Positions 27,175-36,099 of a stretch of DNA of 64,000 nt are shown here, one piece after another; positions within the stretch are counted from its first letter, which is position 1; each line of letters opens with the position of its first letter. Made by a program: the position numbers and the translations under genes. The stretch comes from Verrucomicrobiota bacterium (GTDB taxonomy: Bacteria; Verrucomicrobiota; Kiritimatiellia; CAIVKH01). The stretch covers positions 186,001 to 250,000 of the forward strand of contig JACKPT010000002.1 in assembly GCA_024233345.1 (NCBI GenBank), given 5' to 3'. The notes beneath the pieces are model-generated. The model was not told the DNA's origin, did not search any database, and worked only from the letters and a program-made list of their open reading frames with translations.

Positions 27175-28234
27175 TCGGATCCTGCTGCTGGTTGAGCATC
27201 TCCCGCAGCAGGGGTTCAAGAGCATCCCCAGCCAGGGCGTGAGCGAAGGGATTGGGATGAGCATCATACGCATTCACGACCAGATCCTCGGGTGGGTACG
27301 GTCGGTACGTATCCCACAAATCCAGGTGCCGTACCTGATGGTCCTTCCAGAATTGGCCCAATTGTGCATGAACCTGGGCAAAGGGATAGCGGTCATCCAG
27401 GGGTTGATGGAGGAACGGGAAGGTGACAACCAAAAGCTGCCCGCCCGCGGATTCCACCAGCGTCTGCACCTGAAGTAGACGCTGTTTCTGGGCATCCCAG
27501 GTCTCGGTGGCATAGGCTTCCCTGAGTAGCCCGAAATAGTTCCTGACCATCGGGTTGACCAGTCCGGCCAATCGATTCACCAAAAAACTGGCGAGGTAAC
27601 TTTTTTCGACCAATAGATTCGCGTGCCGGTAGTTTTGGTTCATCCGGTTCATGGTTTCTGTCCATGGCGGATACAGATCTCCGAGGTCGTTGAGGCAGTA
27701 AGCCATCACGACCAGATCCACCTGATAGCCGGTTTTCCTTGCCTCTTCCAATAGCTGGATATATTCCCCGGTATTGGCGCTATAACGGGCCAGTATATGG
27801 ACTTCAACCCCCGGCAACCGCTTGCGGAGCCGGTTGGGGAAGCGATCTTCAGGGTTTTCAACCCCGTGCCCCGCCGTGAAGGAGTCGCCGAGAAAGCTGA
27901 TCCGGCGCATCCCCGGGCGGATCGCCAGTTGATAATCCTCGGTGTCGCGAAAATTCCAGTTGTTGGCCTGGTAATGCCGTTCATTCCAGCGGGTTGTGAC
28001 CCGGCTTAATCCATAGGAATCCGTGAAGTCGGCCCCGAACCGGAAATAACTTTCCCCGGCAAGGGCAAGGAGGGCGGCGAAGAAAAGAAACACGAGACCA
28101 TTGCCCGCCAGCAGACTCCCCAGGGTTCGTGGCTGCTCCCGATGATGGGACAGGTAGGTATGGAGAATCAGGGCGAGCAGGATCGGAACGATCCAGAAAA
28201 GCAGATAGACTAAGGTGTCAGCAAGGTCGGTCAT
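27011..28234 (-). CDS. Membrane-anchored SGNH hydrolase
   Basis: 407 residues. Two N-terminal membrane helices (about 8-26 and 40-60), then an SGNH hydrolase: block I LGDSFTAGHG with nucleophile Ser118, block III AYCLNDLGD, and the C-terminal DAHPNPFAHALAG that supplies Asp-x-x-His. Related proteins are found with alginate or exopolysaccharide acetylation genes. GGAG lies 9 bases before the ATG. The last ~55 residues, rich in Pro, Ser and Asp, are encoded antisense to the upstream TMTC gene and may be read-through with little function. It is the only leftward gene in a rightward block. Confidence 0.75.
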   Translation of the reverse strand: MTDLADTLVYLLFWIVPILLALILHTYLSHHREQPRTLGSLLAGNGLVFLFFAALLALAGESYFRFGADFTDSYGLSRVTTRWNERHYQANNWNFRDTEDYQLAIRPGMRRISFLGDSFTAGHGVENPEDRFPNRLRKRLPGVEVHILARYSANTGEYIQLLEEARKTGYQVDLVVMAYCLNDLGDLYPPWTETMNRMNQNYRHANLLVEKSYLASFLVNRLAGLVNPMVRNYFGLLREAYATETWDAQKQRLLQVQTLVESAGGQLLVVTFPFLHQPLDDRYPFAQVHAQLGQFWKDHQVRHLDLWDTYRPYPPEDLVVNAYDAHPNPFAHALAGDALEPLLREMLNQQQDPITPGSLQFPRPSESSIPGDAGSSDASVHQPPLDHPAQSVSSEAADRDQPYRDEE

Positions 28235-28276
28235 TCATCGAAACTCCATGTGTCACGTCTACTGTAGAAAAAAAGC

Positions 28277-30466
28277 ATGGCCGGAACAGGGATTTCTTTT
28301 CACACTGTTGGGGTGAAGCACTCTGTGGATAGCGTGGGCCCGCTTTGGGTATCCTCTGGATTCAGGCTTTTTTTGCTGGTGGGCTTGGCCCTGGTGGTGT
28401 ACGCGGCGGTCTTTCATGCGGGATTTATCTGGGATGATGACGCCCACATCACCCGGAATATCCCGATACAGACCGATGACGGGCTGGCCCGGATCTGGAC
28501 CGAACCGGGGGCCACACCCCAATATTATCCCCTGACCTTTACCTTGTTCTGGATGCAGCACCGGTTGTGGGGGATGGATCCACTGGGATACCACCTTGTC
28601 AACCTGATGTTGCATCTCCTGAACGCCTGCCTGTTGGGGTGGCTGATGGTGCGCTTGAGGATTCCCGGGGCCTGGTGGGCCGCCTGCCTGTTTGCGGTCC
28701 ATCCGGTGCATGTAATGTCGGTGGCCTGGGTAACGGAGTTGAAAAATGTCCTGTCGCTTGCCCTCGGCCTGGGGTCCATTCATGCATGGATCAGCGCCCG
28801 AAGCGCATCGCACCATCGCCTGGCCTGGTTGTGGTGGCCATGCGCTCTGGCTTTTTTTATCGCTGCGATCGCCGCGAAAACCGCATCGGTCTATGTCCCG
28901 GCAGGCATGTTGGCACTGCTGGCCTGGTCGCGGACACCCCTGAGAAGTCGGGCCTGGATCTTTCCATTGCTGCTGCTGGGGCTTGGCGGCGCGGCGGCTT
29001 CGTTTACCCTCCATTTTGAAACGGTCGTTGTGGGCGCGAGCGGACCGGAATATCAGCTTGCGTTTCTTGAGCGAATGTTGCTCTCCGCGCGCGCATTTTG
29101 GTTCTATGTCGGCAAGCTGTTGATGCCGGTTCATCTGTCGTTTATCTATCCACGTTGGGAGATTCCTCTACCCCTGTGGAATGTGGTGTATCTGGTGGCG
29201 CTGGTGCTTTTACTGTTGCTTCTCCTGCGCTCCCGGGTCTCCTGGCGGTATTCACTGGGCGTGGCGGTCCTGTATTATTTTGCTGCCGGGCCCTCGCTGC
29301 TGATGGCCAAAATCATCTACATGATGCGCTATACCTTTGTCTCCGATCATTGGATCTATTTTTCATCACCGGCATTTTGCATGGTGGCGGGAGCGGCTCT
29401 GGTCAGGATCGCCTCACCGGAGAGGTCGCCGTTCGTGCGCTGGCTGCCGGCGCTGCTGATCGGGGCACTGGCGGTTGCCGGCTATCAGCGGACGCAGATT
29501 TTCGAGTCTTCGCAGAGCATCTACGAGGATACCCTGCGCAAGAATCCCGCCAGCTGGATGGCTCACAACAACTACGGCCTGGTCCTCAAGGATCAGGGAA
29601 GATCCGTGGAGGCCGAAGGCCACTTTCGCGAGTCCATTCAGCTTCGCCCTGACAATGCCAAGGCGTGGAACAACCTTGGACTTGTACTCAAGGCACAGCA
29701 CCGCCTGACCGAGGCCGAACAGGCTTTTCGATCCGCAGTGGATATCGATCTTCACTTTTCCGAAGCCCGGTCCAATCTGGGGCTTCTCCTGGTTGAACAA
29801 GGATCGGTGGAAGAGGGGATGGCGCAGCTCCAGGAGGCGATCCGCCTTTGGCCGGAGTCTCCCCACGGTTACAACCAGCTCGGGCTGGCCCAGATTCGGC
29901 TCGGTGATAAAAATACTGCTACCGGCACCTTCTTGCGCGGGTTGGAACAGAACCCTTACGCGATCGAGTTGATCAGTAATCTGGCGTCCATGCTGATGGA
30001 TGGAGGTCGGCTCGACGAGGCCTTGCTGCAATACAATCAGGCGGTGAAACTACAGCCCGACCAGCCCTACCTTCGCTATAATCTTGCCCGCGCCTGCCGG
30101 GCCGCCGGATTGAACCAGGCGGCCATCGATTCCTTCCGCCAGGCCATACGCCTGGATCGACAGTGGGCCCAACCGTATGCGGACCTCGGCGCCCTGTTTC
30201 TTCAACAGAAACAGATCCCCGCTGCTCTGGATGTTTTCCAGGAGGCGGCAGCAAGGGGGGTGGCAAGCGCGGCCCTGTTCAGTAATTATGGAACTGCCCT
30301 GGCCATGGCCGGGAGACTGGACCAGGCCGAGCAGGTCCTGATGCGGGCCCTTGCCCTTGACCCATCTCATCAGGACGCCCGGAACAATCTTGCTGCTCTC
30401 CGCGCGATGATCGGCGGCCCGGAGGTCCGGACCCAAACCACCATTGATACGCCCGGGATACCCTGA
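28277..30466 (+). CDS. TMTC-like GT-C membrane protein with long TPR array (paralogue 2)
   Basis: 729 residues. Same plan as the gene at 25621: acidic triplet IWDDDAHIT at residues 53-55, EPGATPQYYPLTFTLFWMQ, and FAVHPVHVMSVAWVTELKNV, identical in spacing to paralogue 1. The C-terminal half has about nine TPRs (for example DQGRSVEAEGHFRESIQLRPDN), more than paralogue 1. No ribosome-binding site is obvious before the ATG at 28277, and GTG at 28313 is an alternative. The close match of the two suggests a local duplication with change in TPR number, perhaps changing the protein substrate. Confidence 0.75.
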   Translation: MAGTGISFHTVGVKHSVDSVGPLWVSSGFRLFLLVGLALVVYAAVFHAGFIWDDDAHITRNIPIQTDDGLARIWTEPGATPQYYPLTFTLFWMQHRLWGMDPLGYHLVNLMLHLLNACLLGWLMVRLRIPGAWWAACLFAVHPVHVMSVAWVTELKNVLSLALGLGSIHAWISARSASHHRLAWLWWPCALAFFIAAIAAKTASVYVPAGMLALLAWSRTPLRSRAWIFPLLLLGLGGAAASFTLHFETVVVGASGPEYQLAFLERMLLSARAFWFYVGKLLMPVHLSFIYPRWEIPLPLWNVVYLVALVLLLLLLLRSRVSWRYSLGVAVLYYFAAGPSLLMAKIIYMMRYTFVSDHWIYFSSPAFCMVAGAALVRIASPERSPFVRWLPALLIGALAVAGYQRTQIFESSQSIYEDTLRKNPASWMAHNNYGLVLKDQGRSVEAEGHFRESIQLRPDNAKAWNNLGLVLKAQHRLTEAEQAFRSAVDIDLHFSEARSNLGLLLVEQGSVEEGMAQLQEAIRLWPESPHGYNQLGLAQIRLGDKNTATGTFLRGLEQNPYAIELISNLASMLMDGGRLDEALLQYNQAVKLQPDQPYLRYNLARACRAAGLNQAAIDSFRQAIRLDRQWAQPYADLGALFLQQKQIPAALDVFQEAAARGVASAALFSNYGTALAMAGRLDQAEQVLMRALALDPSHQDARNNLAALRAMIGGPEVRTQTTIDTPGIP

Positions 30467-30494
30467 TAGTCTTTGAACCGCCATGGGAGATGTT

Positions 30495-32663
30495 ATGAAT
30501 CCGAGTCGATGGACTACCTCAATCTGGCTGCCGGTTGTTCTCATTGTTCTTGCCATCAGTGTGGTTTATGCGCCGGTAGCATCCCATTCCTTTGTAAATC
30601 TGGATGATCCCGCCTATGTGACGGACAATTATGCGGTATTGCAGGGACTATTTTCTGACGTATGGACCCAGTTATTGACCCATCCCTATGCGGGAAACTG
30701 GCATCCCCTGACCATGGTGTCCCATGCCGCGGATGTCGAATTCCTGGGGGTCTCACCCGGGGCTCATCATGTGGTCAATGGTCTGCTCCATGCCCTGGCC
30801 GCCCTGTTCCTGTTCGCCGCGCTGCGCGAAGTAACCGGTGCCCACTGGCCCAGTTTCTGGGTTGCCCTCATCGTTGCCGTCCATCCCCTCAATGTCGAAT
30901 CCGTAGCATGGATCAGCCAGCGCAAGTCCGTTCTGTGTATGGCCCTGCTGATGGCGTCCTGGTTTGCCTATGGCCGGGCCCGCACCCGGAGAAATGCCGG
31001 ATCCGTCGTGGCTTACCTTTTGTTCGTGCTGGCCCTACTCGCCAAACCGATGGCGGTTGTCTTTCCGCTGTTACTGCTGCTGACGGACTTCTGGCCGCTT
31101 CGGCGTGTCGAGCGTCTGCACCCGGCGACCTGGGGGCCGTTACTGAAGGAAAAGACCATCTGGTTCCTGATCGCCTTCGTCATGGGGGGGATTACGATCT
31201 GGGCACAAAGCCGGGTCGGTGCGGTCAGTTCCGTCGATGCCCTGCCCATCCCGGTCCGGCTGGCCAATGCCTTTGTTTCGGTCTTTCGCTATACGGATCG
31301 CTTCCTGTGGCCCTCCCATCTCGCGGTTTTCTATCCCTACTCCTTGGACGCCCTGTCCTGGGTCCGGGTGGTCCTGAGTGTCCTTGGTGTGGTTGTGGTC
31401 AGCGCCGGTGCTCTCTCGGTCGCGAAGCGATATCCGGCCCTGACCTTCGGCTGGTTCTGGTATCTGATTTCTTTGATTCCGGTAATCGGCTTGATTCAAG
31501 TGGGGGGACAATCCTCCGCAGATCGGTATGCCTACCTTCCCGGGATCGGGTTGTCGGTGGCGGTGGTGTGGTCGATTGTAAGCTGGATCGAAGCGAAACC
31601 CCAATGGCGGCAAGTCATTGTGGCCACATGTCTCTGCGGATTTCTGGTGCTCGGGGTGGTCGCCCGCTTCCAGGTTATGGTATGGCGGGATAACTTTTCA
31701 CTCTACCTTCATGCCCTCACGGCGGCTCCTGGAAACTATCTTGCCTTCAACAATGTTGGGGTGGCGCTGCGTGATCTTGGCCGTTTCGATGAAGCGGCCG
31801 AGCAATTTGAACGGGCGATTGAATTGAAGCCGGACTGGTCGCTTCCCTATTTGAATCTCGGGCTGGTCCGGGTCCATCAGGGGCGATTGGATGAGGCTGA
31901 GGGCCTCTATCAAGAAGCCCTGGCGCGCGATCAGGGCAACAACCCGCTGAGCCACCATCAGTTGGGGAACCTGCTCATGGTGCAGGGGCGCCTGGAAGAG
32001 GCGCTCTATCAATTCCGGGAAACCCTCAAGCTGGATCCGTACCGGGCGGAATCGCAGAGCAATATTGGATTGATCCTGATGCAACAGGGGCGGAAAGAGG
32101 AGGGGCTTGCTTCCTTTGAGAAGGCCCTGTCATTGCAGCCCGGCAATGGTTTGATTCTGCGGAACCTTGCCCTTGCCTACCTGTCCAATCAGGATCTCCC
32201 CGCCGCTCTGGGGGCCCTGGACCGGGCTGATGAAAGAACGTGTTCACATCCGTCAATTCTCGCCCTGCGAGCACTGATTCATAGCGAGATGAACCAGCCC
32301 GACGAGGCGATCGCCTTGTACCGCCAGGTGCTCGCCATGCAACCGGATCATCCACAAGCGCTGAATGGACTCGCCTGGAGTTACGTTTCGGATACCAATC
32401 GACTCGCGGGGCACGAAGCCGAAGCGGTTTCCCTCGCCGAGAAAGCGGTGGAGGTGACCCATCGAAGAACGCCGGAGTTGCTGAATACCCTGGCTGCGGC
32501 CTATGCCGCACAGGGTCGCTATCGCGAGGCGGTCGAGGTATCCGATGAAGCATTGGCCCTTGTGGATACGCCGGGTCAAGGCCCGCTCTTCCTGCAAATC
32601 AAGGCCTACCGGGATCAGTACGCCGCGGAGATCGGAATCCCGTCGGAGGAGGGGAGACCATAA
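30495..32663 (+). CDS. TMTC-like GT-C membrane protein with TPR array (paralogue 3)
   Basis: 722 residues from ATG 30495, chosen over 30483 because GGGAG sits 5 bases upstream. Diverged member: VNLDDPAYVTDN (Asp37-Asp38), GNWHPLTMVSHAADVEFLG and VAVHPLNVESVAWISQRKSVL, the form most common in bacterial TPR/GT-C proteins. About ten membrane helices are followed by about eight TPRs. The more distant sequence suggests it was not part of the recent duplication that produced the two previous paralogues. Probable glycosyltransferase acting at the outer face of the inner membrane; substrate unknown. Confidence 0.78.
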   Translation: MNPSRWTTSIWLPVVLIVLAISVVYAPVASHSFVNLDDPAYVTDNYAVLQGLFSDVWTQLLTHPYAGNWHPLTMVSHAADVEFLGVSPGAHHVVNGLLHALAALFLFAALREVTGAHWPSFWVALIVAVHPLNVESVAWISQRKSVLCMALLMASWFAYGRARTRRNAGSVVAYLLFVLALLAKPMAVVFPLLLLLTDFWPLRRVERLHPATWGPLLKEKTIWFLIAFVMGGITIWAQSRVGAVSSVDALPIPVRLANAFVSVFRYTDRFLWPSHLAVFYPYSLDALSWVRVVLSVLGVVVVSAGALSVAKRYPALTFGWFWYLISLIPVIGLIQVGGQSSADRYAYLPGIGLSVAVVWSIVSWIEAKPQWRQVIVATCLCGFLVLGVVARFQVMVWRDNFSLYLHALTAAPGNYLAFNNVGVALRDLGRFDEAAEQFERAIELKPDWSLPYLNLGLVRVHQGRLDEAEGLYQEALARDQGNNPLSHHQLGNLLMVQGRLEEALYQFRETLKLDPYRAESQSNIGLILMQQGRKEEGLASFEKALSLQPGNGLILRNLALAYLSNQDLPAALGALDRADERTCSHPSILALRALIHSEMNQPDEAIALYRQVLAMQPDHPQALNGLAWSYVSDTNRLAGHEAEAVSLAEKAVEVTHRRTPELLNTLAAAYAAQGRYREAVEVSDEALALVDTPGQGPLFLQIKAYRDQYAAEIGIPSEEGRP

Positions 32664-32705
32664 ATCTCAGTCGCCCTTCCGGCATGGGTTTGTTATCGTG
32701 CTGCT

Positions 32706-33149
32706 ATGAAAACGATCCTGGTTCCGATTGATTTCTCCGATGTGATGCCGCGGGTGCTGGATGAGGCCGAAAAACTGGCCCGGGCGTTTGAGGCGACCCT
32801 TTTGCTGCTACATGTAGCGCCTCCGGAGCCGGAATTTGTGGGGTACGATCCCGGGCCCCAGTCGGTGCGGGATTCCGTTGCCCAGGATTACAACCGGCTC
32901 CATCATCAACTTCAGGAAATCGAGCGTTCCTTGCAGGCCAGGTCGATTCAGGCCTCTGCCTTGTTGGAGCAGGGATATCCGGTGGAACAGATTCTTGCCG
33001 AGGCGAAGCGGCATGACACGGCATGGATTGTCATGGGATCGCATGGGCATGGAATGCTGCGGCAGTTGCTGGTTGGTAGTGTGACCGAAGGGGTACTGCG
33101 CGGATCCCCCTGCCCGGTGGTCACCGTACCCAGTCATCGGACGCCTTGA
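32706..33149 (+). CDS. Universal stress protein UspA family
   Basis: 147 residues, a single Usp domain. The start MKTILVPIDFSDVMPRVLDEA and the C-terminal ATP-binding signature GSHGHGMLRQLLVGSVTEGVLRG (Gly-x2-Gly-x9-Gly-Ser pattern) are both intact, so it is of the ATP-binding type. Usually a cytoplasmic dimer raised under stress. It converges on the trk operon with a 28-base gap; UspA-like proteins often regulate potassium transport, which makes the neighbourhood suggestive. Confidence 0.88.
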   Translation: MKTILVPIDFSDVMPRVLDEAEKLARAFEATLLLLHVAPPEPEFVGYDPGPQSVRDSVAQDYNRLHHQLQEIERSLQARSIQASALLEQGYPVEQILAEAKRHDTAWIVMGSHGHGMLRQLLVGSVTEGVLRGSPCPVVTVPSHRTP

Positions 33150-33177
33150 TCCCCCCCGCGCCATTGGGTTGCCGTGG

Positions 33178-34632
33178 TTATCTGCGCCAGAATCCCGGCA
33201 TCAGAATCACCAGGAGCGTGTAGAGTTCCAAACGCCCCAACAGCATAAGCGCCGCGAGCAATACCTTGGCTGCATCATGAATCTCCGCATAGGTCTGGGT
33301 GGGCCCCACCGCACCCAATCCGGGGCCGATATTGCCCAGAGCCGCAATCACCGCCGACACTGCGGTCACAATGTCCTCAGTGAAAAATGACATCGCGATC
33401 GACCCGGCCGTGAAGGTCATGGTGAAAATGAAAAAGAATACGGTGATGCTGGAAATAATACCGGGATCGATGATCTGGCGGCCGATTTTAATCGGATAGA
33501 CCGCCTTGGGACGGAGGAAAATCCGTAATTCCCGGGTCATCTTTTTCAACAATACAAACATCCGGATGACCTTGATCCCGCCTGCGGTTGAACCGGCACA
33601 GCCGCCGATAAACATCGCGGTGATCAGGAGAATTTTGCTGAAGGCAGGCCAGAGATCATAGTCGGCAGTGGCAAATCCGGTGGTCGAAATGATCGATGCC
33701 ACGGTAAAAAAGGCCTCTCGAATGCTGGTGGTCCAGTGTTCGCCGGACTTCAGGGCAAGGTTCCCGGTGATGGCAAGGCAGATGAGTACCCACAGAATCA
33801 CAAAGAACCGGCATTCGGGGTTTCGGAAATAGGCGAGAAGATCCCCTCGAAGAACCCGGTAATGGAGGGCAAAGTTAAAGCTGGCAAGAATCATGAACAC
33901 GGTAAGGATTGATTCGATGGTGACGCTGTTGTAAGCGGCGATGCTGGCGGAGCGGGTGGAGAATCCCCCGGTGGCCATGGTGGCCATGGCATGATTCACC
34001 GCATCAAACCAGTTCATACCGGCGAAGTGGAGGAGCACTGCGAGCACCAGGTTCATGCCGATATAGATGGTCCAGAGTAACTTGGCGGTGGATGCGATCC
34101 GCGGGGTCAACCGGTCCTTGGAAGGTCCGGCGGCTTCGGCCCGGTAGATCTGCATGCCGCCGACCCCTAGGAAGGGAATAATCGCCACGCACAGGACGAG
34201 AATCCCCATGCCACCCAGAAAGTGGGTCATCGACCGCCAGAACAAAATGGCCCGGGGTTGGGCTTCGAGTTGGGTGAGGACGGACGCACCGGTGGTGGTG
34301 AAACCGGAGACCGTTTCAAACAGTGCGTCGACCACACTGATGGTTCCCCTGGGTTCACAGAGCAGAAATGGCAGCATGCTGATGGCAATGGCCACCAACC
34401 AACCGAAGACCACAATGAGTATGCCGTCTTTGCGGGTCAATTCCACCGGACCCCGGGTTCCATGCCACACACTCAGGGCCAGAGCCAGGGTAATGACGCA
34501 GGACAGGCCCAGTCCTCGAATCGCCCGCACCGGATCATCATTGGCGTAGGACACCAGCAGGGTCGCGATCATGCACCCTACCAGCATCAGCATCAGGTAG
34601 GATAAAAGATGGAATACCGCGCGAATATGCAT
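33178..34632 (-). CDS. trkH: Trk-type potassium uptake membrane subunit TrkH (copy 2)
   Basis: 484 residues, with the four membrane-pore-membrane repeats of the family. The four selectivity-filter loops are present: FTTTGASVL, MATGGFSTR, ISTTGFATAD and CAGSTAGGIK. Third gene of the leftward trkA-trkH-trkH operon, starting 9 bases after the previous stop. It imports potassium with TrkA as cytoplasmic gate. Both copies look functional. Confidence 0.9.
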   Translation of the reverse strand: MHIRAVFHLLSYLMLMLVGCMIATLLVSYANDDPVRAIRGLGLSCVITLALALSVWHGTRGPVELTRKDGILIVVFGWLVAIAISMLPFLLCEPRGTISVVDALFETVSGFTTTGASVLTQLEAQPRAILFWRSMTHFLGGMGILVLCVAIIPFLGVGGMQIYRAEAAGPSKDRLTPRIASTAKLLWTIYIGMNLVLAVLLHFAGMNWFDAVNHAMATMATGGFSTRSASIAAYNSVTIESILTVFMILASFNFALHYRVLRGDLLAYFRNPECRFFVILWVLICLAITGNLALKSGEHWTTSIREAFFTVASIISTTGFATADYDLWPAFSKILLITAMFIGGCAGSTAGGIKVIRMFVLLKKMTRELRIFLRPKAVYPIKIGRQIIDPGIISSITVFFFIFTMTFTAGSIAMSFFTEDIVTAVSAVIAALGNIGPGLGAVGPTQTYAEIHDAAKVLLAALMLLGRLELYTLLVILMPGFWRR

Positions 34633-34641
34633 GAGGCAGTC

Positions 34642-36087
34642 TCAGCGTCTCCAGAAGTCTGGCGTGAATAAGGCAATGAAGGCATAGATTTCCAACCGTC
34701 CCAGCAACATCATGACCATGAGGATGACCTTTCCCGCGCTTGGCATCAAGGCATAGGATTCACTGGCTCCGGCGAGGCCAAAGCCCGGACCCACACCGCC
34801 GAGGGTGGCCGCCACAGTGGAGACCGCAGTTTCACCGTCCACGACCAGGGTCATGAGCGCGGTTCCCGCCAGCAGGGCCAGCAGATAAAGCAGCACAAAT
34901 CCGGTCATCGCCGAAGTCACCCCCGGCTCCACCGGAACCCGCCCGACCTTGACCGGTACCACCGCGCGAGGATACATGAACAGGCGCAGGGTGCGTAACA
35001 CCTTCTTGAGAACGACCATCACCCGAATTTGCTTGATCCCGCCGGAAGTCGATCCCGCACAGCCTCCCATCAACATACACAGAAACAGGGTCAGCTTGGC
35101 AAATGGGGTCCAGTGGTCAAAATCCTCGGTGCAAAATCCCGTGGTGGTGATCATCGAGGTCACAGAAAAAGTTGCGTGACGAAGAGATTCCCCAAGGGTC
35201 GCGTAGGTCGTGCCCCAGATCGACAACGCGGCAAACAGGCTCAGGGTCAGCCAGGTTCCCAGAAAGAAGCGAATCTGGTTGTCCTGGAGCAGCGCGCGGT
35301 ACGAGCGGTGCAGGATCAGATAATGGGTATTGAAGTTAATGGCTCCGATCAACATGAACAGAATGAGAACCAGCTCGATGTAGTGACTGTGGAATTCGGA
35401 AATGCTCCCACCCCGGGTGGAAAACCCACCCGTGGAGATGCAGGCGAAGGCATGGTTGACCGACTCAAACCAGTTCATGCCCCCCAGCTTCAACAAGCCG
35501 ATCAGGATCAGGGTAAGTGCACAATAGATCATCCAGGTAATTTTGGCGGTTTTGGCGATCCGCGGCGCCAGGCGGTCACCCATGGCCGCGGATGTTTCAG
35601 CCCGGAACAATTGCATCCCGCCGGTGCCAAGCATGGGGAGAATTGCAATGCAGAATACAATGATTCCCAACCCGCCGAGAAAATGGGTGGTGGAGCGCCA
35701 GAGCAGCAGGCTGCGCGGCAAGGTTCCCGGATCTGGCAGGATCGAGGCTCCGGTCGTGGTCAGCCCGGAGATGGTTTCAAACAGGGCGTTGATTTCCGAA
35801 GGTATGGCCCCGGAAAGATAAAAAGGCAGGGAGCCAAAGAAACTGGACGCGGTCCAGCCAACGACCACAATCAGCAAACTTTCCCGGTGGCTGACTTGAA
35901 TAGGCCCGCGATTGAAGAGGGAAAGACCGAGGGCGGCCAGCATCGTCATGACCAACGTGATCCACCAGGCCCGTAGAACACTTGCGGGTTCCCGGTCGAT
36001 GACGGCAACCACAAAGCACAGGCTCATGAACAGGATCATGACTCCCAGTACAATCCCGATCACGTGGGCTATCGATTTCCAGCGCAT
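34642..36087 (-). CDS. trkH: Trk-type potassium uptake membrane subunit TrkH (copy 1)
   Basis: 481 residues. Filter loops LTTTGASIL, ISTGGFSTRG, ITTTGFCTED and CAGSTSGGIK are intact. The similarity in filter-loop sequence and length to copy 2 shows paralogy by tandem duplication. It follows trkA after 12 bases. Two TrkH channels sharing one TrkA could give transporters with different affinity or form mixed dimers, as TrkG and TrkH do with one TrkA in E. coli. Confidence 0.9.
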   Translation of the reverse strand: MRWKSIAHVIGIVLGVMILFMSLCFVVAVIDREPASVLRAWWITLVMTMLAALGLSLFNRGPIQVSHRESLLIVVVGWTASSFFGSLPFYLSGAIPSEINALFETISGLTTTGASILPDPGTLPRSLLLWRSTTHFLGGLGIIVFCIAILPMLGTGGMQLFRAETSAAMGDRLAPRIAKTAKITWMIYCALTLILIGLLKLGGMNWFESVNHAFACISTGGFSTRGGSISEFHSHYIELVLILFMLIGAINFNTHYLILHRSYRALLQDNQIRFFLGTWLTLSLFAALSIWGTTYATLGESLRHATFSVTSMITTTGFCTEDFDHWTPFAKLTLFLCMLMGGCAGSTSGGIKQIRVMVVLKKVLRTLRLFMYPRAVVPVKVGRVPVEPGVTSAMTGFVLLYLLALLAGTALMTLVVDGETAVSTVAATLGGVGPGFGLAGASESYALMPSAGKVILMVMMLLGRLEIYAFIALFTPDFWRR

Positions 36088-36099
36088 ACCGCGTCGGGA

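Noticed and set aside
35029..35976. Rightward 315-residue frame opposite trkH
   Set aside because: Gln/Gly/Arg-rich translation without domains, antisense to an intact TrkH with all filter loops.
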